64,000 nucleotides of DNA from Dysgonomonas sp. BGC7 (lineage in GTDB: Bacteria > Bacteroidota > Bacteroidia > Bacteroidales > Dysgonomonadaceae): positions 124,001-188,000 of the forward strand of contig NZ_CVRP01000019.1 of the NCBI RefSeq assembly GCF_001261735.1, given 5' to 3'. The notes beneath the pieces are model-generated. The model was not told the DNA's origin, ran no database searches, and saw only the letters and a program-made list of their open reading frames with translations. A program made the position numbers and the translations under genes. Below are positions 37,507 to 45,852 of this stretch, piece after piece (position 1 is the first letter of the stretch; the number at the start of each line of letters is the position of its first letter).

Positions 37507-38472
37507 TTAGGGTCTGAAACCTTTGAACGGTTTCCGTTTGACTTCCGTTTTAGGCTTCTCTTTTTGCTGTATCCGTCTGATCGAAATAAGATACTCATTC
37601 AGGTCTTTATAGCCTGCATATTTTGCCGACTGATCGATTACTGCCGGATGAGTTTGTTTAATGGTTAGAGTAGCTTTCTTTCCCGGATTATCATTATCGA
37701 GATAAGTATGGACTTCTTTGTATTCTTTTAGCTTGTCGATAGCTTTGGGAAGGTTGGATAGTGAATTAAGCACTATTACATCCTCTTGAGGTACAAGTAT
37801 ATTCTTTAGTGACAGGTAGGAAAGGAAATCGGTAAAACCTTCAAAGACCGAGCACGATTCTTTTTTACTGTTGGTATTATTTGCTCCGCCATATGTTGTT
37901 ACCTCCATAGAGGTACAGCCCTTAAATGGCTCGCTCCGTAATATCCAACCTTTACTGTCATTTGGAAACCCGATAGCAAAAAAAGGTTTTCCGTTTACGG
38001 AATAATGAATTTCAGAGCAATATTGCTTAGCGATATCAAGACTTATCTTTCTTTCCGATAGATAATCAATCAGGGCTTGATGTGTTATTGGCTGTACCTT
38101 TTGTATTGTTATAGCAGGAATATTTTTATTTGAATTATTGCCGTGAAAAGAAAAAGACTGTGATTGCTGTTGTGCTGTCGTATTGTTGTACAGATTTACT
38201 GACGTACTGTTGTATCGATTCAGCTCTTGCATTGCCTCGTTCAATGAACAATTATTGATTCGCATAACCAAATCTATTATTGTTCCCCCGTCATTGCTCC
38301 CGAAATCGATCCATAAGTTTTTATTATAATCGACTTTCAGACTTGCATTAATATCATCCCTGAATGGGGAATGGTACATGCCATAATAACCATGATCTTT
38401 AACCGGGTAAATACCTTTGCTTGCTAGATAGGCTTTGATACTTATTTTATTTGCTTCATTATATGTTGTCAT
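37507..38472 (-). CDS. Primase-like protein (CHC2-type zinc-finger remnant plus Toprim)
   Basis: 321 residues. Residues about 1-75 have the CHC2 primase zinc-finger fold (KDHGYYGMYHSPFRDDINAS, NKNLWIDFGSNDGGTIIDLV), but the usual cysteines are replaced. The later part is Toprim-like (VIVLNSLSNL, VHTYLDNDNPGKKATL with the acidic pair). Similar proteins accompany mobilization genes in Bacteroidota elements and help replicate or re-synthesise the transferred strand. The N-terminus starts at MTTYNEANKI. The iteron region lies upstream. Confidence 0.85.
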   Translation of the reverse strand: MTTYNEANKISIKAYLASKGIYPVKDHGYYGMYHSPFRDDINASLKVDYNKNLWIDFGSNDGGTIIDLVMRINNCSLNEAMQELNRYNSTSVNLYNNTTAQQQSQSFSFHGNNSNKNIPAITIQKVQPITHQALIDYLSERKISLDIAKQYCSEIHYSVNGKPFFAIGFPNDSKGWILRSEPFKGCTSMEVTTYGGANNTNSKKESCSVFEGFTDFLSYLSLKNILVPQEDVIVLNSLSNLPKAIDKLKEYKEVHTYLDNDNPGKKATLTIKQTHPAVIDQSAKYAGYKDLNEYLISIRRIQQKEKPKTEVKRKPFKGFRP

Positions 38473-38718
38473 AATCTTGTTTTTAATTTTGTAGAACTTT
38501 TTCTTACTACATACTACAAATGATTTAAGTGTCTTATTTTTAAGTTATAATATGTAGTGTCTATATTGAATTGTAGTAACTATGTACCTTACAACTGTAG
38601 TAAGGTAATAACAGGAGAGTAAGATGATATTTTTGCACCTACTACAGCTAATCTTTTTTCTTTCATGGGATTATCTGTTATGTAGTAGGGTCGTAAGCAA
38701 AAAAATGAATCATCTTTA
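38473..38718. other. Iteron-like region between the primase-like and VapE-like genes
   Basis: Seven copies of TGTAGTA(A/G/T) or a one-base variant in 185 bp: minus strand at 38504-38511, 38511-38518 and 38639-38646; plus strand at 38553-38560 (TGTAGTGT), 38572-38579, 38596-38603 and 38681-38688. The sequence around them is AT-rich. This layout resembles a plasmid-type replication origin or a multi-site operator. Confidence 0.6.
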
Positions 38719-39927
38719 TTACAGTTCTTGATCGACAAAGGGATTTGGCTTAATCTTCTTTATCCGGTAACCATATACAGGAGAGGGATTACGGTTTATT
38801 CGTTTCTGAGTTCGTATAAATCCAGCTTTGCGGATGGCTTCGCCCATCCGCTTCTCGGACAGGGGCAAAGAGCTGAACATCCTAAGATAGTTCAGTACCT
38901 GAGCCGTTGTCATAAACGAATCGTCCGTATCATCCGGCTTTTCAAAACCCTGCATCAGCATTTCATATTCTACTGTCTGCACATGAAAGCCCGAACTTAA
39001 CCGATGTAATTCTTCTATTTCCACATCTTCAAACCAATAGCGGACACCTTGTTTGTATAAATAGATGATTTCAGAGAAAACATGATCCATATTGATGGAT
39101 AAAGCCTTGTCGATATCAATACGGATAACCTCGAAAGGAAGAAAACGTCTGCTGCCTGTCGGATCAGTCAGAAAGTCGTTGCCGTTGACCGATGCCATAA
39201 AGCTCGCCAGATGTGAATATTCTTCAATATAGGTATCGTATGGTCTGCGGTACTTGACAGCTGGAGTCGTGATCAGGTTTTTGAGTTCGTTCTCATCCCG
39301 TTTGTTTAAAGCGCGTAATTGGTCATCAATATTGATAAACAGGTATTCGGCTATCAGGGTTAATACATCTTTTCCTTGCGGATCTATCTTCCCTGTAAAC
39401 AGGTAGCTTTTTAACGGATCGGGACAAAGGTGGTCGAGCCATGTTGTTTTGAACTTGCCCTGTTCGCCAGTCAGCACTAAACAGGTATGATTCTGACAAC
39501 CGACATCATTCATTGCATTAGCAACAACACCTATCAGCCACTTTACCAGATACTCGTTCCATTTATCAGGATTGGAGACTTCGACGGTTTGCAAGAGTTG
39601 CTCCGTATAACCAAAGTCCAACGGATTCAGCAAAGGCAATCGAGAAAGATATTCCCGGATGGGATGTACTTTTTCCGCAAAATTGCTTTCGAGGATAGCC
39701 CGGATATTATCGGCTGAAGTGGTAATACCAATGCGGACATCAATCTCCCTGCGGAGGGAATTCAGGAAGTATTTGGTTACAGGCTTGGATTCCCCTTGTG
39801 CATGGATATCCCGGTACTCCGTCCGGCTCTTTACGGTATTGAACCGAAAGTTGTACAGCGTTCGGAGTTGTTGTTCTATCCGTTCATTTTTCGACTGGCG
39901 GACAGAGGCTGATGCTTTTTCTTTCAT
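38719..39927 (-). CDS. VapE/DUF3987-like replicative ATPase
   Basis: 402 residues. A Walker A motif GEQGKFKTTW near residues 153-162, Walker B-like EYLFINIDDQL, and a sensor region VNGNDFLTDPTGSRRFLPFEV that marks the virulence-associated E superfamily of phage/plasmid primase-helicases. The C-terminus ends with a domain (MTTAQVLNYLRMFSSLPLSE) followed by basic residues. It probably unwinds or helps replicate the element. It starts 4 bp after the HTH gene stop, so the two are coupled. Confidence 0.88.
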   Translation of the reverse strand: MKEKASASVRQSKNERIEQQLRTLYNFRFNTVKSRTEYRDIHAQGESKPVTKYFLNSLRREIDVRIGITTSADNIRAILESNFAEKVHPIREYLSRLPLLNPLDFGYTEQLLQTVEVSNPDKWNEYLVKWLIGVVANAMNDVGCQNHTCLVLTGEQGKFKTTWLDHLCPDPLKSYLFTGKIDPQGKDVLTLIAEYLFINIDDQLRALNKRDENELKNLITTPAVKYRRPYDTYIEEYSHLASFMASVNGNDFLTDPTGSRRFLPFEVIRIDIDKALSINMDHVFSEIIYLYKQGVRYWFEDVEIEELHRLSSGFHVQTVEYEMLMQGFEKPDDTDDSFMTTAQVLNYLRMFSSLPLSEKRMGEAIRKAGFIRTQKRINRNPSPVYGYRIKKIKPNPFVDQEL

Positions 39928-39931
39928 GGCA

Positions 39932-40216
39932 TCAAGAATCTCCTGTGGTATCGAATTGGTTTAGGATAAAGTTTAAGATTTCCTCCTTGTTGTTAAAGAC
40001 AAGTTTTTGGCCGAACCGATATTCTTTATAATAACCAAGTCGGGCATATTTACGGACTGTGGGAGCAGAGGCTTTGAGAAGTTTAACTGCCTCTTTCATC
40101 TTGATTAGGTTACTTATCGCCTTGTCAACCGGCGATGCTTGTTCTTGAGGAATACTATTTTCAACAGCTTCCTCATTTTCTGATTTTAACCAGAATTTCT
40201 TGAATGTCTTTCTCAT
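39932..40216 (-). CDS. Small HTH DNA-binding protein
   Basis: 94 residues from the ATG at 40216. An upstream in-frame TTG at 40249 overlaps a TAnnTTTG box (40254-40247) and is unlikely. The C-terminal half has a MerR/excisionase-like helix-turn-helix: KEAVKLLKASAPTVRKYARL GYYKEYRFGQKLVF (in two parts). It may regulate the VapE-like and primase-like genes or act at the origin. It is directly coupled to the VapE-like gene. Confidence 0.78.
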   Translation of the reverse strand: MRKTFKKFWLKSENEEAVENSIPQEQASPVDKAISNLIKMKEAVKLLKASAPTVRKYARLGYYKEYRFGQKLVFNNKEEILNFILNQFDTTGDS

Positions 40217-40246
40217 TTTACTAATAGTTTTAAAAAATTCGAAAGA

Positions 40247-40254
40247 CAAATATA
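40247..40254 (-). promoter_or_regulatory. Promoter -7 box of the HTH/VapE-like operon
   Basis: The minus strand reads TATATTTG, an exact TAnnTTTG match, 30 bp upstream of the ATG at 40216. Confidence 0.55.
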
Positions 40255-40386
40255 TATAACAATTTATCTGATAATAAGCAACATATCCTCACGGGACAGG
40301 TTGGGACAACAACTCACTAAACAGGACAAATCCGTGTGTCATACTAAGAATAAATAAGGGTAAATGCAAGAAATAAGGAGAGAGTA

Positions 40387-41103
40387 TCAGGCGCCTTTAT
40401 GCGATAAGATCTTCATATCCTTTTCGATAATGGAAACTGCTTTTATTAGTCCGATTCCGGAATAAAATTCTCGAATCGTATCCAAATGCTTTAGAAGTGT
40501 TTTAGTATCTACGTTACTACGGTTTAAGGACGGGTTGGCGTGTAGTTTTGTATCGGACGGAGCAATTTTTTCGCCTATAAGCATTTGCCATGCTTGTAAT
40601 CGCTCTTCAGGTGTATAGGCGGAAATAAGTTCCGAAGCCAATAAATAGCCGAAGATACGGTCGCCTAATTGCTTCCGGCCTTTTATAGAATAACATTTGA
40701 AAATTTTATCCTTTACTACCTGTATCATATCTTCTTTTGTCAAGCTACCAGCTTGTGTAAAAGGTGATATGCCATACAATATAGATTTTATGGCTTCATC
40801 CGAAATATCATCCTGTATGAATAGCGTCTCTACTTCTTCACGTTTAGTTCTTATTATTTCAGCTATATGTTTTTGTTCTCTACCTGTTCCAAAAAGCAAA
40901 TTAAAGAACGGTATTACGCTGGAAACCTTTAGCATAAGGTTACTCTCTTCAGATATTTTCGCACAATCATCTAAAAAGACATTTACATCAGGAGCTTTAC
41001 CTTTTGCTTGTTGTATCTTAAAGCTGGCATAATAGAATTTAAGGATGGAAACACCTGATGTTCCCAAGAAGTTATCGTTGTATATTTTTCGATACTTTTC
41101 CAT
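40387..41103 (-). CDS. Hypothetical protein of the mobilizable element
   Basis: 238 residues, largely helical, no signal peptide or membrane segment. Segments such as FYYASFKIQQAKGKAPDVNV and LLFGTGREQKHIAEIIRTKR show no motif I know. It has its own -7 box at 41130-41123 (TAATTTTG on the minus strand, 20 bp before the start) and is divergent from the TIR gene. It could be an element regulator or maintenance protein. Confidence 0.75.
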   Translation of the reverse strand: MEKYRKIYNDNFLGTSGVSILKFYYASFKIQQAKGKAPDVNVFLDDCAKISEESNLMLKVSSVIPFFNLLFGTGREQKHIAEIIRTKREEVETLFIQDDISDEAIKSILYGISPFTQAGSLTKEDMIQVVKDKIFKCYSIKGRKQLGDRIFGYLLASELISAYTPEERLQAWQMLIGEKIAPSDTKLHANPSLNRSNVDTKTLLKHLDTIREFYSGIGLIKAVSIIEKDMKILSHKGA

Positions 41104-41219
41104 ACTTCACTAAATTTCTCTACAAAATTACGAAGATTTTTTATTTTTACGATACTTGTTGATTTTCAGTATGATTAGGATTAACTATCTTTACTATTTA
41201 TAACAAAATTATCATTCTC

Positions 41220-42077
41220 ATGAGCATACAAAGCATAAACAGTTCTATTTCTAGCGTTGACAGGGAAATACATAGTCTTGAAAATCAAATTCAAACAATA
41301 AATAATAATATTACTCGTAAAGAGAGAGAAGCTAACAGTATCTTAGATAAGATGAATAGAGAAAAAGACTTGAAACGTATAATAACACATCAGAAAGATC
41401 TAACAAAAAAAAATGAGGATATAAATAAACTAACCAAAGATAAAGCAGGAAAGGTAAAAACATTATCAGACAAACAAATTAAACGGACTAAATTGACCCA
41501 AGAGCTTAGTAAGGAAGAGCAAAAAGAGCGAGATAAAACAAAGAAAGAACAAAAAGAGATGCTCTCTTTACAACAAAGTATTACTCGTGAAATGGAAAGA
41601 CAAAGAACAATTTCAGCAGATAGCTTCCAAACAACACATTTTCAGACAGAATCCATATTGCCAGATAAAAAATATGATGTGTTTGTTTCTCACGCATCTG
41701 AAGATAAAGAAAATTTTGTTCGACCTTTTGTTGAGGCATTGCAAGCTCAAAATATTGCTGTTTGGTATGATGAGTTTGAACTTCGATTGGGAGATAGTCT
41801 AAGGCGTTCTATCGATAATGGCCTGAGAAATTCCACTTATGGAATAGTCGTGCTTTCTGAATCATTCTTTAATAAAGAATGGCCTCAAAGAGAATTGGAT
41901 GGACTTTTTGCCAGAGAGGTAAATGGGGCTAAAGTTATATTACCGTTGTGGCATAAAATATCGAAAAATGAGGTAATGAATTATAGCCCTTTAATAGCAG
42001 ATATGCTGGCTATTAATACGACAGATTATACTATTGAAGAAATTGCTGATAAAATTGCTCAAAGAATTAAAATCTAA
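41220..42077 (+). CDS. TIR-domain protein with N-terminal coiled coil
   Basis: 285 residues. Residues about 10-130 are a charged coiled coil. The TIR domain starts at YDVFVSHASEDKENFVRPF (about 152) and continues with VWYDEFELRLGDSLRRSID, YGIVVLSESFFNKEWPQREL and KVILPLWHKI. The Glu at about 225 in WPQREL is in the position of the catalytic Glu of NAD-cleaving TIR domains. Bacterial TIR proteins are frequent effectors in anti-phage defence. It is followed after 6 bp by a nucleoside-deoxyribosyltransferase-like gene, so the two are co-expressed. The coiled coil may bring about oligomerisation on sensing phage. Confidence 0.9.
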   Translation: MSIQSINSSISSVDREIHSLENQIQTINNNITRKEREANSILDKMNREKDLKRIITHQKDLTKKNEDINKLTKDKAGKVKTLSDKQIKRTKLTQELSKEEQKERDKTKKEQKEMLSLQQSITREMERQRTISADSFQTTHFQTESILPDKKYDVFVSHASEDKENFVRPFVEALQAQNIAVWYDEFELRLGDSLRRSIDNGLRNSTYGIVVLSESFFNKEWPQRELDGLFAREVNGAKVILPLWHKISKNEVMNYSPLIADMLAINTTDYTIEEIADKIAQRIKI

Positions 42078-42083
42078 AAAGAT

Positions 42084-43097
42084 ATGATAAAAAAAGAGGA
42101 TAAGAAAATTTGTTTTGTGATATCTCCCATTGGGGAGGAAGGATCTGAAACCAGAACACGCTCAGATCAAATACTAAAACATATCATTACACAACCGGTA
42201 TTACAATTAGGGTATGAAGTAATCAGAGCGGATAAAATCTCCGAACCGGGAATCATCACAACTCAAATTATAGAGTATATAGTAGATGCCGAACTTGTGA
42301 TTGCTGATTTGACAGACCATAATCCAAACGTGTTTTATGAACTGGCAATTAGACATGCAATGAGAAAACCTCTCGTTCAAATGATAAGAAAAGGTGATGT
42401 TATTCCTTTTGATGTCGCTGCAACAAGGGTAATACAGTTTGACCTTCACAACTTAGATAGTGTAGCAGCTGCGAAAGAGGAAATATCGTCGCAAGTGAAA
42501 TCGATTGAAATCGGAGGTAGTGAAGTTCAAAACCCTATATCTGTATCCTTAGACTTAAAGGTTTTAAAAGAAAGTGGAGACGCAGAAGAACGGTCTTTGG
42601 CTGATATTGTTGAAGCAATTTCCGATTTGCGACTGACTGTTGCTGGTATAGATAAAGGATTACAATCCTCTAAATCAATGGAAGAATTGAAAGCGAAAAT
42701 AGAAACATTACCGTCTCTAATTGAAAATAGATTATATGACCCTGAAAGAAGAAGACGAAGGAAATTTCATCCAATGATGTTGGATGAAATAATGCATATG
42801 GAATTGAAAGAAAAAAATCCAACCTTGAGTTTCTTGATGATGATTAGTTTATTTAAGGATGATTTTCCTTGGATATATGAAGTCGGACTTGAAACTTATA
42901 ATATTCTTAAATCGTCAAAATCTAAAGAAGAAAAAGAAAAGTCCCTTGAAACTTTTGAGCAATCGTTAGACATACTTGGACAACCAATATATCGGGAAAT
43001 GTTCGGTAAATCAGAAGAGTTATATATGTTTAGTAAAGATATGAGGCATTTTACTCGCCGATATTTAGAACGATATTATCAAGAAGAACTGAAATAA
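42084..43097 (+). CDS. Nucleoside 2-deoxyribosyltransferase-like protein, partner of TIR
   Basis: 337 residues. The N-terminal 140 residues form a Rossmann-like domain: KICFVISPIGEEGSETRTRS, LGYEVIRADKISEPGIITTQ, AELVIADLTDHNPNVFYELA and IRHAMRKPLVQMI. The (D)LTDxNPNVFYELA box is the hallmark of the nucleoside 2-deoxyribosyltransferase-like superfamily, related to TIR folds and occurring as an effector in defence systems. The remaining 190 residues are helical and unfamiliar (AEERSLADIVEAISDLRLTV). It follows the TIR gene by 6 bp and ends 76 bp before the inner repeat of attR. A nucleotide-handling role is likely. Confidence 0.83.
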   Translation: MIKKEDKKICFVISPIGEEGSETRTRSDQILKHIITQPVLQLGYEVIRADKISEPGIITTQIIEYIVDAELVIADLTDHNPNVFYELAIRHAMRKPLVQMIRKGDVIPFDVAATRVIQFDLHNLDSVAAAKEEISSQVKSIEIGGSEVQNPISVSLDLKVLKESGDAEERSLADIVEAISDLRLTVAGIDKGLQSSKSMEELKAKIETLPSLIENRLYDPERRRRRKFHPMMLDEIMHMELKEKNPTLSFLMMISLFKDDFPWIYEVGLETYNILKSSKSKEEKEKSLETFEQSLDILGQPIYREMFGKSEELYMFSKDMRHFTRRYLERYYQEELK

Positions 43098-43173
43098 CTT
43101 CGTGAAATTATCTTGTTCTGCTAATATTATCTTGTATTGCATAATGTCAGGAAAAGAATAGGACAAATATGAA

Positions 43174-43195
43174 TTTGCACGACAGATGCACGACA
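43174..43195 (+). repeat. Tandem GCACGACA integrase arm-type site, right end
   Basis: TTTGCACGACAGATGCACGACA, one base different from the left-end copy at 28665-28686, 41 bp inside the attR core. Confidence 0.7.
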
Positions 43196-43203
43196 ATAAA
43201 ATA

Positions 43204-43239
43204 AAAAGCCTTGATAATCAACAGACTATCAAGGCTTTT
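43204..43239 (+). terminator. Hairpin terminator at the right end of the element
   Basis: AAAAGCCTTGATA pairs perfectly with TATCAAGGCTTTT (13 bp, 10-nt loop). It abuts the attR core, so it serves the TIR operon, or originally terminated the target tRNA, whose 3' end is copied next to it. Confidence 0.75.
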
Positions 43240-43255
43240 GGCGGTATGGACGGGA
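43237..43255. repeat. Right attachment site (attR core)
   Basis: TTTGGCGGTATGGACGGGA, identical to 28535-28553. The bases to the right do not continue a tRNA body, so the target tRNA is not directly at this junction; a second insertion probably separates them. Confidence 0.85.
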
Positions 43256-44152
43256 TAGATAGCCTCTCCCCAATGCGCTTATTATCAGTCTGTTATGAAT
43301 CCCTAAAAACCATCTCCACCTCCTGCTCCAATCATCTGATCTTTAACATGTTGTAGCACTGCATAAGAGCGTTTATTTACAAAGATAGTATTTGTTTTTC
43401 AATTTATCGGATTAATGGGATGATGAATTACTTAACATTGTAAGTGAGTGAAGTTTGTATTGAAAACTAAGATCTTAAAACAATCGTTTATTTGTTATAA
43501 TAGTTATACCTAAATGAGGAATAGCTTTTCTCAGATTCATATTTTATTGGGTGGTGTGTATATTCCTAAGGCTTCGTTTCACTCATCCTTAGGCATGGGG
43601 TAGGAAAGTTTTGAGCTGTTTCTTTCATACCAGTCATTTAAATGCTTAAATTTAGTCTTTATTCGTCTGTTCCTGTTTATCTTAGCCTTTAGTAAATAAA
43701 TACTGCAAATCGAAAATAAAAATGGAATCCAAAGTAATATGCAATGAAGAAATCTTAAATATAAGAAAAAGTAAAAATTTTAAAGAGCTTCTATTTTGTG
43801 ATAATAATGAAAAGGAGAATATTATGACCAAACTATACTCTGTTTTGGAAAGAAAACAGCAACAGTTTTATTTGCTTTAAGGGAGCAATTTTTATTACTC
43901 TAGGGACTTAGAGATAAAGTGGAATATATAAAGCATTTGAAGCTGAATTTGGTTTGATAAATATTGCATCGGGAGTAAATCGTTATGTAATTTACAAGTG
44001 ATGACGAAATAAAACCGAATTGTATAGTTAGAACCGAAATAGAGGATGTCATTAATATCTTGAATAATTAACAATAGATAAATGACTTAATCAAAAGTCA
44101 ATTATCTGTACATTTTGCATGTTAAACCTAAACCCTTTTTTAATTAGTATTT
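43256..44152 (+). pseudogene. Gene-poor region with one decayed reading frame (43722-44070)
   Basis: An ATG at 43722 opens 52 codons (MESKVICNEEILNIRKSKNF ... MTKLYSVLER) to a stop at 43880. After frame changes, protein-like sequence continues (TATVLFALREQFLLL, then AFEAEFGLINIASGVNRYVI, then KPNCIVRTEIEDVINILNN), as if a gene of about 110 codons has suffered several frameshifts. No family is recognised. The rest of the region holds nothing I can support. Confidence 0.45.
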
Positions 44153-44788
44153 ATGACTACAAAGAAATCAAACAAACCAATTTTTTCAAGAAACGATGAA
44201 ATTGATAAAATGGCATTTATGAGTTGGAGGATGGGACTCGGTCAAATTAACAATACAATTAATTTAGCGGAAGGCTATTTTGAATCTGCTATTGTTCAGA
44301 CTGAAAGTTGTTTACAAGATAACGAATGGAAAAGAGCTGATATTCTTATTTTCCCAATGTTAATGTGTTTAAATCATGGAATAGAACTATACTTAAAGGC
44401 TAGTATTTCTATTTACAACGAATTACTAAATAATAACTTAAAAGTCGATGGAACACATAACTTGAGTCAATTATATACAACTCTTAAGGCTCGAATCAAA
44501 GATTTAGATGGTCAAAAAGCATCAAATGAATTTGAGAAAAACTTTAAAGTACTATCTGATTATATTGATGAGTTAATTTCAAAAATACAAACTTCACCAA
44601 ACAATGATAAGATGGATTTTTCAAGGTATTCATTTGGCAAGAAAGGGGAAAGTCATTTTTATGTAGATAGACTATCTACTAATGAGATAGATTTAGAAAA
44701 TTTATTATCAATTATGAATATCATGTTTGAGAAGTTTGATGCATATACCGAATATTTGTATTATGATAAGCTTCAACAAGGTGAATGA
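44153..44788 (+). CDS. HEPN-like helical protein
   Basis: 211 residues, cytoplasmic. The central motif (LMCLNHGIELYLKASISIYN, then GTHNLSQLYTTLKARI) is the pattern of HEPN domains of toxins and Abi proteins, where a conserved His follows the first helix and a second GTHNL-type motif precedes the last ones. The catalytic Rx4-6H motif of RNase HEPN members is not clearly present, so it may be inactive or regulatory. It stands at the left of the Wadjet genes in an AT-rich stretch and is followed by a second helical protein of related type. Confidence 0.7.
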   Translation: MTTKKSNKPIFSRNDEIDKMAFMSWRMGLGQINNTINLAEGYFESAIVQTESCLQDNEWKRADILIFPMLMCLNHGIELYLKASISIYNELLNNNLKVDGTHNLSQLYTTLKARIKDLDGQKASNEFEKNFKVLSDYIDELISKIQTSPNNDKMDFSRYSFGKKGESHFYVDRLSTNEIDLENLLSIMNIMFEKFDAYTEYLYYDKLQQGE

Positions 44789-44811
44789 AAATTATACATG
44801 TAAATGTTTTT

Positions 44812-44819
44812 TATATTTG
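44812..44819 (+). promoter_or_regulatory. Promoter -7 box of the gene at 44865
   Basis: TATATTTG is an exact TAnnTTTG match, 45 bp before the ATG, indicating transcription separate from the previous gene. Confidence 0.5.
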
Positions 44820-44864
44820 TAATAGTTAAAAATGATATCTCATAATTATTAAAATAAAATATTA

Positions 44865-45635
44865 ATGAATAAAGAGTTAGAATCTATTGAATATAAAAAA
44901 GCTTGGTTACAATTTCAGACGATGAAGAATTGTTTACTTCACTGTACATTATTCTCATATTATGATACAATTAGAGATGGCATTAGTAATAAAAGCAATT
45001 TCTTTTTAAGAATGATTGATGATATCACTCAATCAACTATCAGTATTGAAATTTTAGCAAAAGAGGGAATTATCAATACATGCAAAAGAGAATTGAGATA
45101 TTTATTAGAGTTAGCGATAAAAGCAACCTTCATATCAATGAATAATACCCAATCTGATATAAACGATCAGATAGAAGAGTATAAAAACTTGCTTAATTCA
45201 TCAAATATTAATCCAATAAACGCCCTTCAACTTAATTTCTTTAACAAACAGGATGCTACCGATTTTATAACAGATGTAAAGAGAACTTATGGACTCCTTT
45301 CTAAATTTACACATGCTAGTTCGGAACAGATTACAGAAAGAATAAATAGATCGATGGAAGGAAGAACCATTGGATTTGAGGGAATTATTGAGCAGATAAG
45401 TTTAAATAAATTGGTCGACAAAGTGTTTTCTCAAGTAATTGTTTTTACTTTCAATGTAGTACCTAAGTATGTAGTTGGAGATTATCTTGTTGAAAATGAT
45501 GGTGCTATAAATAATTGGTATTTTAGAAAGTCAAAATATATTTCTTTAATTGATGAATACTTTGATTATAAGCAGGAAAGACAACATGTGATAGAACAAA
45601 TTAAACACGAAAGGCTGAAAAATATAGAGAATTAA
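44865..45635 (+). CDS. Helical protein, HEPN/DUF5677-like
   Basis: 256 residues, predicted all-helical. CKRELRYLLELAIKATFISM and KRTYGLLSKFTHASSEQI resemble the two conserved helices of DUF5677/HEPN-like proteins, where R-x-L-x-E and Y-x-x-LS-x-x-(T/S)H recur. No catalytic site is certain. It has its own promoter box and stands 217 bp before jetA. It may be an independent abortive-infection type gene. Confidence 0.6.
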   Translation: MNKELESIEYKKAWLQFQTMKNCLLHCTLFSYYDTIRDGISNKSNFFLRMIDDITQSTISIEILAKEGIINTCKRELRYLLELAIKATFISMNNTQSDINDQIEEYKNLLNSSNINPINALQLNFFNKQDATDFITDVKRTYGLLSKFTHASSEQITERINRSMEGRTIGFEGIIEQISLNKLVDKVFSQVIVFTFNVVPKYVVGDYLVENDGAINNWYFRKSKYISLIDEYFDYKQERQHVIEQIKHERLKNIEN

Positions 45636-45852
45636 ATCATCCAAAGTATAAATCCTACTCATAAAGAGTAAAATATAAAACTCTAAAATTTTAGTCCTGA
45701 CTATTTATTTTATTATTATCTTACTTCGTTTTGATATAAAATTTTTACATGGAAGAAAATAAAGGTACATATCAACCTAAGGTGCTCTACAGATAATGAT
45801 AGATCTGAAAAATACATGAATTGGGTTGATTTAAATAAAGATATAGAAATTA

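Larger units (their letters stand above)
28535..43255. mobile_element. Integrative mobilizable element, 14.7 kb, at a tRNA 3' end
   Basis: Bounded by identical 19-bp repeats of a tRNA 3' end. Just inside each end is a second shared motif, TTTGCACGACAnATGCACGACA (28665-28686 and 43174-43195), the pattern of integrase arm sites. The content is coherent: an integrase at the left end, a relaxase with an oriT-like region, primase-like and VapE-like genes with iterons, accessory genes, and a defence pair at the far end. It has no type IV secretion genes, so it would need a helper conjugative element. Confidence 0.85.

Noticed and set aside
43300-43400. Minus-strand short peptide ending HVKDQMIGAGGGDGF
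   Set aside because: About 30 codons without a proper start; might be a gene remnant but cannot be supported.
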